59,708 nt of DNA from an uncultured Colwellia sp. GTDB taxonomy: Bacteria > Pseudomonadota > Gammaproteobacteria > Enterobacterales > Alteromonadaceae. This document shows, in pieces, positions 43,327 through 53,892 of the stretch (the first letter of the stretch is position 1; every line of letters starts with the position of its first letter). The notes under the pieces are model-generated. The model was not told where the DNA came from. It made no database searches and worked only from the letters and a program-made list of their open reading frames with translations. The stretch spans positions 1 to 59,708 of the forward strand of contig CAJXUN010000029.1 of assembly GCA_913061475.1 (NCBI GenBank). The letters are read 5' to 3'. The position numbers and the translations under genes are program-made.

Positions 43327-45267
43327 TTAGCTCGCTTGTTGTAAGGTTTCACTAATGCCGGAAACATGGTTACTAACATCTTGTGCAATATTTGCGGCTA
43401 ATTGTTGTGATTGGCTAACCTCTTGATCGACATTAGTCATTGCCGTTTCAAAGGTAATAAAATGTTCTCGCTGTAAGGTGATTTGTTGCAATGTATTCAA
43501 GGCAACTTCTGCAGAAACCTTAGCCTGATCAGTAACTTCAATGGCAGTTTTTTGTAATTCATCAGCAATAACTTGCTGATTGGCTGATGCGGCTTCTATA
43601 CCGATAATGGTTGATTGAATCGAATTGGTCGCACTTTGTAATTGTTCGAGCTTGGCTGAAATTTGCTGTAATGACTCTTGTGTTTTCCCGGCTAGCTGTC
43701 TGACTTCATCTGCGACTACAGAGAAACCTCTGCCATGTTCACCGGCTCTTGCAGCCTCAATAGCGGCATTTAATGCTAATAAGTTAGTTTGGTCGGCAAT
43801 GGCTGCTATAACATCAACAATAGAGGTTACGCTGTTAACCGATTGCGACAGCGAAGTAATCGCACTTTTACTTTGCTGTGCTGCAATATTGGTTGACTCA
43901 CTGGCTTGCAATACTTGCCCGACCCGTTCTTGACTCGCCTCCATCGCTTTTTGAGTTGCTTGAGCATTACCAACAACTTGGCCTGATAAGTCATTTACGG
44001 TTTCAGTGGCCTGCCCGAGTGCCGCCATAATTTGGCGTGCGCCTTGCACATGTTCACTGGTGCTGGCGGACGATTGATAGATATTTTGTACTTGGCTTTC
44101 CATCGCTTTTAAAGCATTAGCAACGAGATCAAGTTGATGGGCTTTTTGTCGATCGTCGTTAGCGAGTTTATTGACCATTTGATTAAAGCTTGATGATATT
44201 TCGCCAAGTTCGGTTTTAACAGAAATCCCTTCAATGTTATCAACCTTACCTTGTTCGACTAAGGCGACAAAGCTATCGCGCAATTTGCGTAGTGGATTTA
44301 AAATGACCGTGCGTTGTAAGGCATAATTAGCCACTAAAAAAAATATTAAAAATGTTGTTAAGCCGATAACAATTAACATTAACTTTTGATTTAATTGCTT
44401 TTGTTCATCGACAATGGTGGTTTCACCGGTCAGTATGATTTGCTCTAAAGTTGCAACATCAGCAACTAATTGTTGCAGTCCTTGTTGGCTGTTTAACTTA
44501 AGTGCAGACGTGCTGCTAAACTCGCTAAGGTACCTATTGCTAAGTGAACTTAGTTCACTCATTGCTTCATCTGCTAAGTCGTCATTGTCTTCTTCATCAG
44601 CAAAAAAATCATCCTCATCAACATCAGCATATATTGCTAAGCTCGGCATTTTGTCTAATTTGGCGATCAAATTTTTTAATTCAGCGATGATAATGTTTAT
44701 ATGGTCAGTGTTATTAGTATTGGCGATGAAAGATTTTTCTCGACTATGGATCAACTCATTTAAGCTTTTGGCGATCAGTTGGCTATTGGCTAGGTAATCA
44801 ATGCGTTGCTGAGCGTTTAGCTTTTTGCTTTGCTGTGCATATTCAGCCAGAGTGAAGGTGAGTGACAGCATGCTTTGCTCAGCATTACGAAGCAAAGCAA
44901 GTGGGTCACCACTTAGCTTACCTAAAGCGCGATATTTAGTACTTATATCATGATCGAGTTTGGCGGTATTCTTTTCAAGGTTCTTGGTTAGCGTGGGTAA
45001 ATTTAGCTTTTTGCTTTGTTCGTTGATCTGCGCCAGTTGCTGTTGGGCATTGGTCAGTAACGCGGCATCGCCAGATTGTAGATATTGTGCAATGGTGCGA
45101 TAAAAGCTGACGGTAGTTATTGATTTAAGCGCTTGGTAATCGGCTAATTGCACGCGACTAGTGGTGAGTGAATTACCAACATGGTACATGGTGGTTAAAA
45201 AAACTGCGGCAAACAAACTAACCGCAATAACCGACACTTTTGAAAAACTTGAAACTCGCACTGGCAT
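43327..45267 (-). CDS. Methyl-accepting chemotaxis protein
   Basis: This 646-residue transmembrane chemoreceptor has TM1 (about 10-30), a periplasmic helical sensor region (about 32-295) and TM2 (about 296-316). A HAMP domain and a cytoplasmic signalling hairpin follow, with the conserved tip [37 protein letters not shown]. The periplasmic part carries a striking acidic loop ([20 protein letters not shown]) that could bind a cation. No C-terminal methylesterase-binding pentapeptide is seen. The ligand is unknown. It is a single leftward gene. Confidence 0.9.
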   Translation of the reverse strand: MPVRVSSFSKVSVIAVSLFAAVFLTTMYHVGNSLTTSRVQLADYQALKSITTVSFYRTIAQYLQSGDAALLTNAQQQLAQINEQSKKLNLPTLTKNLEKNTAKLDHDISTKYRALGKLSGDPLALLRNAEQSMLSLTFTLAEYAQQSKKLNAQQRIDYLANSQLIAKSLNELIHSREKSFIANTNNTDHINIIIAELKNLIAKLDKMPSLAIYADVDEDDFFADEEDNDDLADEAMSELSSLSNRYLSEFSSTSALKLNSQQGLQQLVADVATLEQIILTGETTIVDEQKQLNQKLMLIVIGLTTFLIFFLVANYALQRTVILNPLRKLRDSFVALVEQGKVDNIEGISVKTELGEISSSFNQMVNKLANDDRQKAHQLDLVANALKAMESQVQNIYQSSASTSEHVQGARQIMAALGQATETVNDLSGQVVGNAQATQKAMEASQERVGQVLQASESTNIAAQQSKSAITSLSQSVNSVTSIVDVIAAIADQTNLLALNAAIEAARAGEHGRGFSVVADEVRQLAGKTQESLQQISAKLEQLQSATNSIQSTIIGIEAASANQQVIADELQKTAIEVTDQAKVSAEVALNTLQQITLQREHFITFETAMTNVDQEVSQSQQLAANIAQDVSNHVSGISETLQQAS

Positions 45268-45407
45268 CCTACCCTATATCTAACGTTTCTGAACGATGCC
45301 GAATTCTCACGTTTTAATATGACAGTTTAGTTACGGTTAGATGACACTGGTGTGACAAATTTATTGCGAGTATATAGGATAGGGCAGTTTAGCGCTGTGC
45401 ACTTTAG

Positions 45408-46199
45408 TTAGTTACTCTTTGGGATCGCTTGATTAACATAAACATCAAAGCGATTTTTTTTCATATTAATACTCATTGACGGCGCTTTACCGGCCAGTGG
45501 TGGTGCATAACTTGGGCGTTTAACTACTACGCGATATTTTGCTAAGGTAATGGCTGGCGCTAATAAGTTATCAGCGTCAAGGTCTTCACCAACTAACGAT
45601 TGAAAGACACGCATTTCTTTTTTTACCGCCGCTGATTTTTCACGATGTGGATACATAGGATCAAGGTAAATCACATCTGGCGGCTCAGCTAAGGTCATAT
45701 TTTCAATCGATGAGGAATTAATTAAGCTCATGCGGTCGGTAATATCATTAATTTCAGTACTTAACTTGGCCCGCTCTAAACCATCTTCTAATAAAGCGGC
45801 GACGATAGGCATACGTTCCATCATGGTAACGTAGCAACCTAAAGTAGCTAACACAAAAGCGTCACGACCTAAGCCGGCGGTGGCGTCTAATACATTCGGC
45901 GTAAAACCATGTTTTAAGCCAACCGCTTTGGCAATATCCTGGCCTCGGCCACCACCAAACTTGCGGCGATGCGCTGTCGCACCATCAACAAAGTCAACGC
46001 AAATTGCGCCAAGTTTTGGCTCATCAAGTTTACTTAGCTCTAAACGTTGCAGGTTAACTTGTAAGGCAAATAATAGTTCAGGATGGTTTTTTATCGCGGC
46101 AATATCACCGATATAATCAAGCTGCCATTTTTTAGCAATTCGCTTTGCTTTGTCGCTATCAACCGAATCAACATAGGCAACGGCAATTTTATTCAGCAT
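45408..46199 (-). CDS. rsmJ: 16S rRNA (guanine-1516-N2)-methyltransferase
   Basis: This 263-residue SAM-dependent methyltransferase modifies G1516 of 16S rRNA in the RsmJ (YhiQ) family. It has the SAM motif [19 protein letters not shown], the catalytic [13 protein letters not shown] and the RsmJ-specific [18 protein letters not shown] and [18 protein letters not shown]. It overlaps the tag gene end by 11 bases and follows it in the prlC-tag-rsmJ operon; in E. coli prlC and rsmJ are also neighbours. Confidence 0.94.
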   Translation of the reverse strand: MLNKIAVAYVDSVDSDKAKRIAKKWQLDYIGDIAAIKNHPELLFALQVNLQRLELSKLDEPKLGAICVDFVDGATAHRRKFGGGRGQDIAKAVGLKHGFTPNVLDATAGLGRDAFVLATLGCYVTMMERMPIVAALLEDGLERAKLSTEINDITDRMSLINSSSIENMTLAEPPDVIYLDPMYPHREKSAAVKKEMRVFQSLVGEDLDADNLLAPAITLAKYRVVVKRPSYAPPLAGKAPSMSINMKKNRFDVYVNQAIPKSN

Positions 46200-46902
46200 T
46201 AGCGACTTCTTCTAAATGAATATGATTGTCGCCAGTGGCGTAAGCAATCAGTCGACTTAGCTGACTCAGTGATAAGTCGCATTGCTGCTGCCACTGATTA
46301 AAGCTTGCTTGAATGGCGTTTAGGCTAGATTTAGTTTGAATGCCACCGGTGATAATGTCATGAGCGCGAAAATAAGCTTCAACATCTCGACTTATAATAA
46401 AGGTGTCTTTGCCTAATGCTCGCAGCGCATAAGGTCCGGTATTACCACCAAGGCGCTGGCCGTGTTTTTTCAGATAGGCCCATAGACCTATAATGTCATC
46501 ACTGGGCCAGTTAGCAATAAACTCAGCAAAGCTATGGCCTTTTTGCTGCTCTTCAAAAATCATTTGGCCATTAGCTTTAATGGTTTTGACCTTATTAAAG
46601 TTACGGATGATTTTTGGATCGCTGGCTTTTCGCTCCATCATTTCTTCTGGCATCATTAAAATCTTTTCGATATCAAAGTTAAAAAAGCTTGCTTCAAAGT
46701 TAGGCCATTTATTTTCTACCACGCGCCAAACAAAACCCGATTGAAATACTTTTTTACTGAACTCAGCTAAAAACCGGTCGTCGCTTATTGCTACCAAAAA
46801 GTGATCTTGTTGACCTGGACCTAATAAGATATTGAGTTTAGCTGCGCCACCTTTGCGAGCAGCGGCACGTTGATAAATATCGTCAAATTTTTCTAATGCC
46901 AT
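46189..46902 (-). CDS. DNA-3-methyladenine glycosylase I family
   Basis: This 237-residue base-excision enzyme of the helix-hairpin-helix DNA glycosylase superfamily resembles TagI. It has the conserved [23 protein letters not shown] region and [14 protein letters not shown], but the Cys/His zinc ligands of classical TagI are not obvious. It removes alkylated adenine from DNA if the assignment holds. I chose ATG 46902 (MALEKFDD) with AGGT upstream; the longer frame starts at 46941. It begins 4 bases after prlC and overlaps rsmJ by 11. Confidence 0.75.
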   Translation of the reverse strand: MALEKFDDIYQRAAARKGGAAKLNILLGPGQQDHFLVAISDDRFLAEFSKKVFQSGFVWRVVENKWPNFEASFFNFDIEKILMMPEEMMERKASDPKIIRNFNKVKTIKANGQMIFEEQQKGHSFAEFIANWPSDDIIGLWAYLKKHGQRLGGNTGPYALRALGKDTFIISRDVEAYFRAHDIITGGIQTKSSLNAIQASFNQWQQQCDLSLSQLSRLIAYATGDNHIHLEEVANAE

Positions 46903-46906
46903 GATT

Positions 46907-48949
46907 TTAACCTGTGATGCCGCAATGACGTAATAAAGCATCTATTTTTGGCGCTCGGCCCCGGAAAGCTTTAAATAATTCACTCGGTTCTTTTGAACCG
47001 CCCATTTCTAGCACATTGGCTAAAAAATCATGGCCAACCGCTTGGTTAAAAATGCCTTCTTCTTCAAAGCGAGAAAAAGCATCTGCTGATAACACTTCAG
47101 CCCATTTATAACTGTAATATCCGGCCGCATAACCACCGCCGAAAATGTGGCCAAAGCTGTGTTGAAAACGATTGAATTCTGGCGCTTTAAACACTGCGTA
47201 GTCATCACGAACTTGGTTCAATACCTGCTGAATTTCATCACCTTTTTCTGGTGAGTACTGAGCATGCATTTTAAAATCGAATAAGCTAAATTCTAGCTGA
47301 CGGATCATTTGCATGGCTGATTGAAAGTTTTTCGCAGCTAACATTTTATCTAGCATATCTTGCGGTAACGATTCACCGGTTTGATAGTGACCAGAAATAA
47401 AGGCAAGAGCCTCTGGCTGCCAACACCAGTTTTCTAAAAACTGGCTCGGTAATTCAACCGCATCCCATGGCACACCGTTAATACCAGCAACGCCTGCGGC
47501 GTTAATTTGCGTCAGCATATGGTGAATGCCGTGACCAAACTCATGGAACAAGGTAACCACTTCGTCATGAGTAAATAAAGCCGGTTTGTCGCCGACAGGG
47601 CCGTTAAAGTTACAAGTTAGGTAGGCTACTGGGTACTGAATATCGCCATTGGCTAATTCACGTCGGCCGACACAATCGTCCATCCAAGCGCCGCCACGTT
47701 TGTGAGCACGTGCATATAAATCAAAGTAGAAGCTACCACGTAGCTGCTGATTGCTATCAAAAACATCGAAAAATTTAACATCTTTATGCCAAGTATCAAT
47801 ATCTTGACGTTCGCTAATGGTTAAACCAAACAAACGATGTACGACTTCGAATAAGCCATCAACAACTTTGCTTTCAGGGAAGTATGGGCGTAGCTCTTCG
47901 TCAGAAATAGCGTAGCGTTCTTGTTTTAGCTTTTCACTGTAATAAGGTAAATCCCAGGCTTGTAAGTCGCTTTTGGCAAAGTTTTGCTTAGCAAAAGCTT
48001 TAACTTCGGCTAGGTCTTGCTCGCCTTGTGCTTTTGACTTGACGCCTAAATCTTCTAAAAATCCGATGACTTCGTGAGTATTCTTTGCCATTTTTGTCGC
48101 CAGCGATTTCTCGGCAAAGCTATTAAATCCGAGTAAGTTGGCAAGCTCATGACGTAAAGCGAGTAATTCACTCATGATCGGGCTGTTATCATATTCGCCG
48201 CCGTTCGGACCAATTTCAGAGGCGCGGGTGACATAAGCGCGATACATTTTTTCGCGTAATGCTTGGTTGTCACAGTAAGTCATTACTGGCAGGTAGCTTG
48301 GAATATCTAAGGTGAATAACCAACCTGACTTTTCTTGTGACTGAGCTAAAGCTTTTGCCGCTTCTTTGGCGCTTTCAGGTAATCCAGATAGTGCCTTTTC
48401 ATCAGTAATATTAACGCTAAAAGCATGGGTGGCGTCGAGAATATTATTACCAAAAGTCGAGCTAAGTTCAGATAAACGGGTAGATATTTCACCGTAGCGC
48501 TTTTTGTCGTTATCGTTCAGAGCAATACCAGACAAGGTGAAATCACGTAGCGCATTGGTGATAACTTTTTGTTGCGCGGTATCTAATTGTTTAAACTCAT
48601 CACTTTCACTTAATTGCTGATAAGCAGCAAATAAGCCAGCGTGTTGGCCAACAAAAGTGCCGTATTCAGATAGAAGTGGCAGGCATGATTCATAAGCATC
48701 GCGCAGTTCATCGCTATTAACCACTGAGTTCATATGCGAAATGGGTGACCATAATTTACCTAATACGTCATCAACTTCATCAATAGGTGTTACCAAATTA
48801 GCCCAGGTAAACTGAGTATTGCTAGCTAACACCTCGGCAATGGTATTTTTACAATCATTGATAGCTTGCTCGACCGCGGGTTTAATATGCGCAGGTTTAA
48901 TTTTAGAAAATTGCGGTAATGGTGTATGTTGTAATAATGGGTTTGTCAT
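46907..48949 (-). CDS. prlC: Oligopeptidase A
   Basis: This 680-residue cytoplasmic zinc metallopeptidase of the M3 family degrades short peptides, including cleaved signal peptides. The zinc site HEFGH is in VVTLFHEFGHGIHHML, with the downstream Glu in WDAVELPSQFLENW. It starts MTNPLLQHTPLPQFSKI, matching the E. coli PrlC start and exact length (680), so I use ATG 48949; the frame is open to TTG 48973. It heads the overlapping prlC-tag-rsmJ operon. Confidence 0.94.
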   Translation of the reverse strand: MTNPLLQHTPLPQFSKIKPAHIKPAVEQAINDCKNTIAEVLASNTQFTWANLVTPIDEVDDVLGKLWSPISHMNSVVNSDELRDAYESCLPLLSEYGTFVGQHAGLFAAYQQLSESDEFKQLDTAQQKVITNALRDFTLSGIALNDNDKKRYGEISTRLSELSSTFGNNILDATHAFSVNITDEKALSGLPESAKEAAKALAQSQEKSGWLFTLDIPSYLPVMTYCDNQALREKMYRAYVTRASEIGPNGGEYDNSPIMSELLALRHELANLLGFNSFAEKSLATKMAKNTHEVIGFLEDLGVKSKAQGEQDLAEVKAFAKQNFAKSDLQAWDLPYYSEKLKQERYAISDEELRPYFPESKVVDGLFEVVHRLFGLTISERQDIDTWHKDVKFFDVFDSNQQLRGSFYFDLYARAHKRGGAWMDDCVGRRELANGDIQYPVAYLTCNFNGPVGDKPALFTHDEVVTLFHEFGHGIHHMLTQINAAGVAGINGVPWDAVELPSQFLENWCWQPEALAFISGHYQTGESLPQDMLDKMLAAKNFQSAMQMIRQLEFSLFDFKMHAQYSPEKGDEIQQVLNQVRDDYAVFKAPEFNRFQHSFGHIFGGGYAAGYYSYKWAEVLSADAFSRFEEEGIFNQAVGHDFLANVLEMGGSKEPSELFKAFRGRAPKIDALLRHCGITG

Positions 48950-49180
48950 TGCGAGCATAGCTTGATCAGTCAAATGTTGTTATTGAAGTAAGGGCAAATT
49001 TGTTTAATTCAAGTGAAAACTTTTATATCAGGTCAGCCACAATACGCTGAACTTGCACTTGCTAACAAAATTAAACGCCATAATTGTTAATCTTTTATAG
49101 TAAATTAGGCAATTTTTCTATTTAACATGCCATACTTAATTTTCGTTAATATTGTGATTGCTGTTGTATAACTTACTAAA

Positions 49181-52100
49181 GTGAACCCTCTCAAATATAT
49201 GCTAAATATTATCCGAACTTTTTTAATTTATATCGTGATTTTGCAAGGTTATTTTTTTGCCCATCCGGTGAGTGCAAAACTTAATAACGTTATTTTAGAG
49301 CGTGTAACCGTTGAAGATGGCTTGTCGCAGGCTACAGTATTGGCGTTAGCACAAGATAAGCAAGGTTATATCTGGTTTGGCACAGAAAATGGTATTAATA
49401 TTTATGATGGTTACAATATTTCCTCACTAGCGGGTCCAGATAAGAATTTCCATAAATTTAGTGTTAATACTATCTATGTCGCAAGTAACGGCTTGGTTTG
49501 GATTTCTTTATTCGGGGAAGGTTTGTACACTTATGACCCTGTCAGTAATGAGTATCGCTTAATTATTAAGTCATCACCAAATGATGAAGAGCTTGATGTT
49601 TGGCAGGTTATCGAAGATGAGAAAAAAAATAGCTTTTGGTTTATCACAGAAAAATCCGTAATACACTACGACTTGGCATCTGAGACGATAACAAAGCGCA
49701 TAGACTTTCAAGTACATTTATCCAGTATAGATACGTTATATGGCGTACATATTTTAAATGATAAGTTGTTTTTTTCTAGCCGTGCAGGTTTGTTTTTTTA
49801 CGATAGGCAAGCCAATAAATTAATAAAACTGCCAAAAATTGTTCATAGTGATACTGCAGGGCTTAGCTTTAATGAAGTTGAAGCAGGTAAAGTTTATGGA
49901 TTAACCTATATTAACCAACGTTACTATGTCGGAACAAATGATGGTGTGTTTAGCTTTTCAGAACAGAGTTTACTCAGCTTCTTGCAAGATCAAACAACCA
50001 CTTTACCTTATCAAATTGCAGTGGAAAATGCTTCCGTTTATAAACTGCTGACAGTTGATGACCTAGTCTATGTAGCTTCTACTCATGGGCTTTACCGATT
50101 TAATACGACTAGTCAACAGAGTGAGTTTTTGTTCAAATTTGGCCAATATTTTCCTTCAGTAGCTGACGCTAATATCATCAGTTTATTAACCGACCATAAT
50201 GGGCAATTGTGGATGGGTTCACAAAGTTCGGGTGCATATCGATGGGACCCTAAAACCGAAATTATTACCACCTACACATACCATCATTTAGATAACAATA
50301 GTTTATCAAGTGCTAATGTTACTTCAATTGTGCCAGCACAAAACAAGAAGCTTTGGGTTGGTACTGACGATGGCTTAAATTTAGTGGATTTAGAAACCAA
50401 TAGCATTAAACGATTCCTAGAAAATAGCACTAAAAAAACCTCATATACCCAGAGCAATATTTATGAAATTGCCAAAGACTATTTAGGTCGCTTATGGCTG
50501 TCAACAGCTGACGGAATACTGCTTTTTGATGCGCAAGAAGAAAAAATTATTTCTACAAAGTTTCCTCAAGAAACCTTAGACTTATTAGCAGAAAAAGACT
50601 GGATTACGATTGAAAGCTTAGGACAGTATATTTGGCTGGTTTCTAAAGTTGGTATCCATAAAATTCATGCTAAAACCGGTGAACTTGTTCATTTCGATGA
50701 TTTGCCCGACTATTTTAATGCTAATTACATTTGGCATCTTATGGCATCGTTTTCTGGCGATCCCAATGAGGTACTCTTCTCAGGCACCGATATTTTATGG
50801 CAATACAATCAGTTAACAAAAGAACTGAGACAAATTTATCGCCATAAGGGGCTTTCCAGAGAGGGTTACAGCTATGTTGACAATTGGGCGCGTGATAGCC
50901 AAGGTTTAATTTGGCTTTCTTATTCACAAGTAGGGCTAGTAGCGCTCAGCCCTGATGACTACCAAGTGCAGTATTTTTTCGACGAGCACAATAGTCCATT
51001 GGATGTTAATTTATATGGCGTTCAAGTTGACAGTGTAGACAACGTATGGGTATCAAGCCATAGCGGGCTGTTTCGGCTTCGTGTTGCTGATAAGCATATA
51101 CGTCGTTTTAATAAACTTGATGGTTTGGCCAGCTCAGAATTTAATGCAGGTGCCTTTGACATTCTAGATGATGGCAACCTTGTGTATGGCGGTATTTCAG
51201 GGGTCAATGTTTTTGACCCCATTGAGCTCGACAGCAAGAATCAGCACAGCAGTAATACGGTCAGTGTCGTTAATATAGATACCTTATCAAGGCCCCTTAA
51301 CTCTCCTCATATTATTCCCAATGATTATCAAGTATTTTTAGCGCACGATGATTTTGGTATTCGTATAGGTTTCAGCGACTTTTCTTACGGATACACTGAG
51401 AATCCAATTTTTAAATATGGCTTTGTCAATGGTGTATCATTTCCAGAAACGCAACAAAATTTTGTTACTTTCCCACGTTTAGACTCCGGTGAGTATGTAT
51501 TTCAGGTCCAGGCTAAATCAGCTATAACGGGAGAATATTCTCAACCTGCTTTTATTCGTATCAATGTTAGCTATGCTCCCTGGCGTTCACCCTTCGCCTA
51601 CAGTTGTTATATTTTGGTGGTAATTATTGCCATAGCCTTATGGTTGAGAAGTCGTCAATTGCGTCGAAATGAGCTTGTTAAAGCCCACAACGAAGTTAAA
51701 TTTAGAGAAAATCGTTTACAACTAGCCTTGTCAGCAAGCAATAGTGATGTTTGGGATTGGCAGGCACATAGCGATATTATTTTCGCTAAACGCTTTGTTA
51801 ATGACTTAGGTTATAAAGACATAGATTCAGCATTGGACTTTACACATCATGTTGCACTCATTCACGCTGAAGATCGAGATGATTTTGTCTCAAAATGGCA
51901 GAGTTTTATTCGGTCTGCCGACGCTGATGCTCTATTTGAATGCACTTATCGCTTAAAGTGTGTTGATGGCGAATGGATGTGGTATCGAGACGTTGGAAAA
52001 ATAGTGACTTTTGACCCTGTTGGCCAACCGTCGCGTGTTACCGGCTCATACAGCAATATTACTGAATCTAAAGCAGTACAGGAGCGAGCACAGTACTACG

Positions 52101-53785
52101 GTGCTGCATTTGAGCAAACACGAGATTGGGTGCTAATTTTTGATGAAAATTTTGAAATAGGGCGAGCAAATAAAGCGATGTCAGACGCTTTTGGTTGGAA
52201 AAATGAGGAGTTGAAGTTATCGCTGGGTTTACCGGGCATTACTCTGAAACAGATTAATGCTTATCGTAAGCTATTGCCTAGTATTAATAGTCTAGGTTAT
52301 TGGCGTGGTGAAGAATTTATTGAAACACCTGATGGTAAAGAGTATCACGTCATTACCAATATCAGTATTAGTAAAAATATCGAGTATCAAAAAAGTCATT
52401 ATATTTTGGTTTACACTGATATAACCGCGTTAAAGTCAGCCGAAAATGAGCTGCGCATCATGGCAAATTATGATCACTTAACTGGCTTACCTAATCGCAG
52501 CTTGTTACTTGACCGTATTGAGCACGCGATGGCCGTTTCGAAACGTAGAAAAGAAGCCGTAGCATTATTTTTTATTGATCTGGACCGATTTAAACAAGTT
52601 AATGACTCGTTAGGGCATGAATACGGTGATCGACTATTAAAAGAAGTTTCTATGCGCTTAGGGAAGTCGTTGCGTGCTGATGATACGTTATCAAGGATTG
52701 GCGGCGATGAATTTGTTGTGTTGCTTGAGCGTTTTCGTGATCCCAAAGAACTTGGGCGTATTGCGCAAAAGTTTATTGATTTAGTGCAAAAGCCTTTTGC
52801 GCTAAATAATAATATTGTCAGTATTGGTGCCAGTATTGGTATTTCACTCTACCCGGATGATGCTGATGACTCTGCAGGTTTTTTTCGCAATGCAGACGTA
52901 GCTATGTATCACGCTAAACAATTAGGTCGAAACAATTACCAATTTTTTACTGAACATATGAACCTCGAGGCAAAGCAGCGACTGACCCGAGAAACTAATT
53001 TGAAACTTGGTTTTGCCAATGATGAGTTTTTCAATGTTTATCAGCCTATTATGGATGCCTATAAAGGTAAGGCGGTAGGTGCTGAACTGTTGATGCGTTG
53101 GCGTCATAATGGTGTGGTTGTACCGCCAATTGAGTTTATAACGCTTGCTGAAGAGTTGGGTTTAATTATTCCAATGACTGAACAAGCGATGAAACGGGGC
53201 TTTGAGCAATTAAAACTGTGGCGTCAACTAAGGCCAAACTTTTACCTTTCAGTTAATTTTTCAGCTAAACATTTCAGTGATAAAAATCTGATTGAATCTA
53301 TTGAGGTGTTATTGGCAGAATTTGATTTGCCGGCGAATGCCTTGAAAATTGAAATTACGGAAAGCGCTTTTATTTTTGAGCCAGAAAAAGCAATTAATAC
53401 GATGAACGCCCTGAGCGAGATGGGCGTATTGCTGTCGCTTGATGATTTTGGTACGGGTTTTTCATCGTTAAGCTATTTAAAACAATTGCCTCTGGACATA
53501 ATAAAAATAGACCGAAGCTTTGTTGCTGGTATTGGTGTTGAGAAAACAGATGAAGCGATCATAGAAGCGACATTGGTCTTGGCCAAAAGCCTTAATATTT
53601 ATTGCATCGCAGAAGGTGTAGAGACAAAAGCACAATTAAATTATTTGGCCAAACGGCAATGTCATTATATTCAAGGTTACTTCTACAGTAAGCCACTTGA
53701 GGCCTTAGAATTCATCGAAAATTTGAAAAAAAGCGTCGATGAAATTAAAGCCGTCGCTCAAGGGTCTGATTCAGCTAACGGTTAA
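49181..53785 (+). CDS. Giant c-di-GMP receptor: beta-propeller, Y_Y_Y, PAS, GGDEF and EAL
   Basis: This 1534-residue inner-membrane protein starts with a signal anchor (about 7-30). A two-component-regulator propeller of about 14 blades (about 35-700; repeats like GYIWFGTENGINIYD and GLVWISLFGEGLYTYD) is followed by a Y_Y_Y domain and a TM (about 803-823). Two PAS-like regions (about 843-1090), a GGDEF domain (GGDEF at 1174-1178, RxxD site in RADD) and an EAL domain come next. The EAL motif reads ELL, but NFSAKHF, IEITES, DDFGTGFSSL, KIDRSFV and AEGVE are kept. It may both make and degrade c-di-GMP. Start is GTG 49181; ATG 49199 is an alternative. Confidence 0.9.
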   Translation: MNPLKYMLNIIRTFLIYIVILQGYFFAHPVSAKLNNVILERVTVEDGLSQATVLALAQDKQGYIWFGTENGINIYDGYNISSLAGPDKNFHKFSVNTIYVASNGLVWISLFGEGLYTYDPVSNEYRLIIKSSPNDEELDVWQVIEDEKKNSFWFITEKSVIHYDLASETITKRIDFQVHLSSIDTLYGVHILNDKLFFSSRAGLFFYDRQANKLIKLPKIVHSDTAGLSFNEVEAGKVYGLTYINQRYYVGTNDGVFSFSEQSLLSFLQDQTTTLPYQIAVENASVYKLLTVDDLVYVASTHGLYRFNTTSQQSEFLFKFGQYFPSVADANIISLLTDHNGQLWMGSQSSGAYRWDPKTEIITTYTYHHLDNNSLSSANVTSIVPAQNKKLWVGTDDGLNLVDLETNSIKRFLENSTKKTSYTQSNIYEIAKDYLGRLWLSTADGILLFDAQEEKIISTKFPQETLDLLAEKDWITIESLGQYIWLVSKVGIHKIHAKTGELVHFDDLPDYFNANYIWHLMASFSGDPNEVLFSGTDILWQYNQLTKELRQIYRHKGLSREGYSYVDNWARDSQGLIWLSYSQVGLVALSPDDYQVQYFFDEHNSPLDVNLYGVQVDSVDNVWVSSHSGLFRLRVADKHIRRFNKLDGLASSEFNAGAFDILDDGNLVYGGISGVNVFDPIELDSKNQHSSNTVSVVNIDTLSRPLNSPHIIPNDYQVFLAHDDFGIRIGFSDFSYGYTENPIFKYGFVNGVSFPETQQNFVTFPRLDSGEYVFQVQAKSAITGEYSQPAFIRINVSYAPWRSPFAYSCYILVVIIAIALWLRSRQLRRNELVKAHNEVKFRENRLQLALSASNSDVWDWQAHSDIIFAKRFVNDLGYKDIDSALDFTHHVALIHAEDRDDFVSKWQSFIRSADADALFECTYRLKCVDGEWMWYRDVGKIVTFDPVGQPSRVTGSYSNITESKAVQERAQYYGAAFEQTRDWVLIFDENFEIGRANKAMSDAFGWKNEELKLSLGLPGITLKQINAYRKLLPSINSLGYWRGEEFIETPDGKEYHVITNISISKNIEYQKSHYILVYTDITALKSAENELRIMANYDHLTGLPNRSLLLDRIEHAMAVSKRRKEAVALFFIDLDRFKQVNDSLGHEYGDRLLKEVSMRLGKSLRADDTLSRIGGDEFVVLLERFRDPKELGRIAQKFIDLVQKPFALNNNIVSIGASIGISLYPDDADDSAGFFRNADVAMYHAKQLGRNNYQFFTEHMNLEAKQRLTRETNLKLGFANDEFFNVYQPIMDAYKGKAVGAELLMRWRHNGVVVPPIEFITLAEELGLIIPMTEQAMKRGFEQLKLWRQLRPNFYLSVNFSAKHFSDKNLIESIEVLLAEFDLPANALKIEITESAFIFEPEKAINTMNALSEMGVLLSLDDFGTGFSSLSYLKQLPLDIIKIDRSFVAGIGVEKTDEAIIEATLVLAKSLNIYCIAEGVETKAQLNYLAKRQCHYIQGYFYSKPLEALEFIENLKKSVDEIKAVAQGSDSANG

Positions 53786-53892
53786 TGTTTATGAGTAAGC
53801 TATTGGTTTTTTATAATTCGTAATCATATCTATCTAATTAGTAAAACATTATAAGCAATATATTGATCTTAAAAGAAACTAAGGCAACAAAT

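Noticed and set aside
43625-43933. Plus-strand frame over the chemoreceptor signalling domain
   Set aside because: Antisense shadow of the conserved signalling tip.
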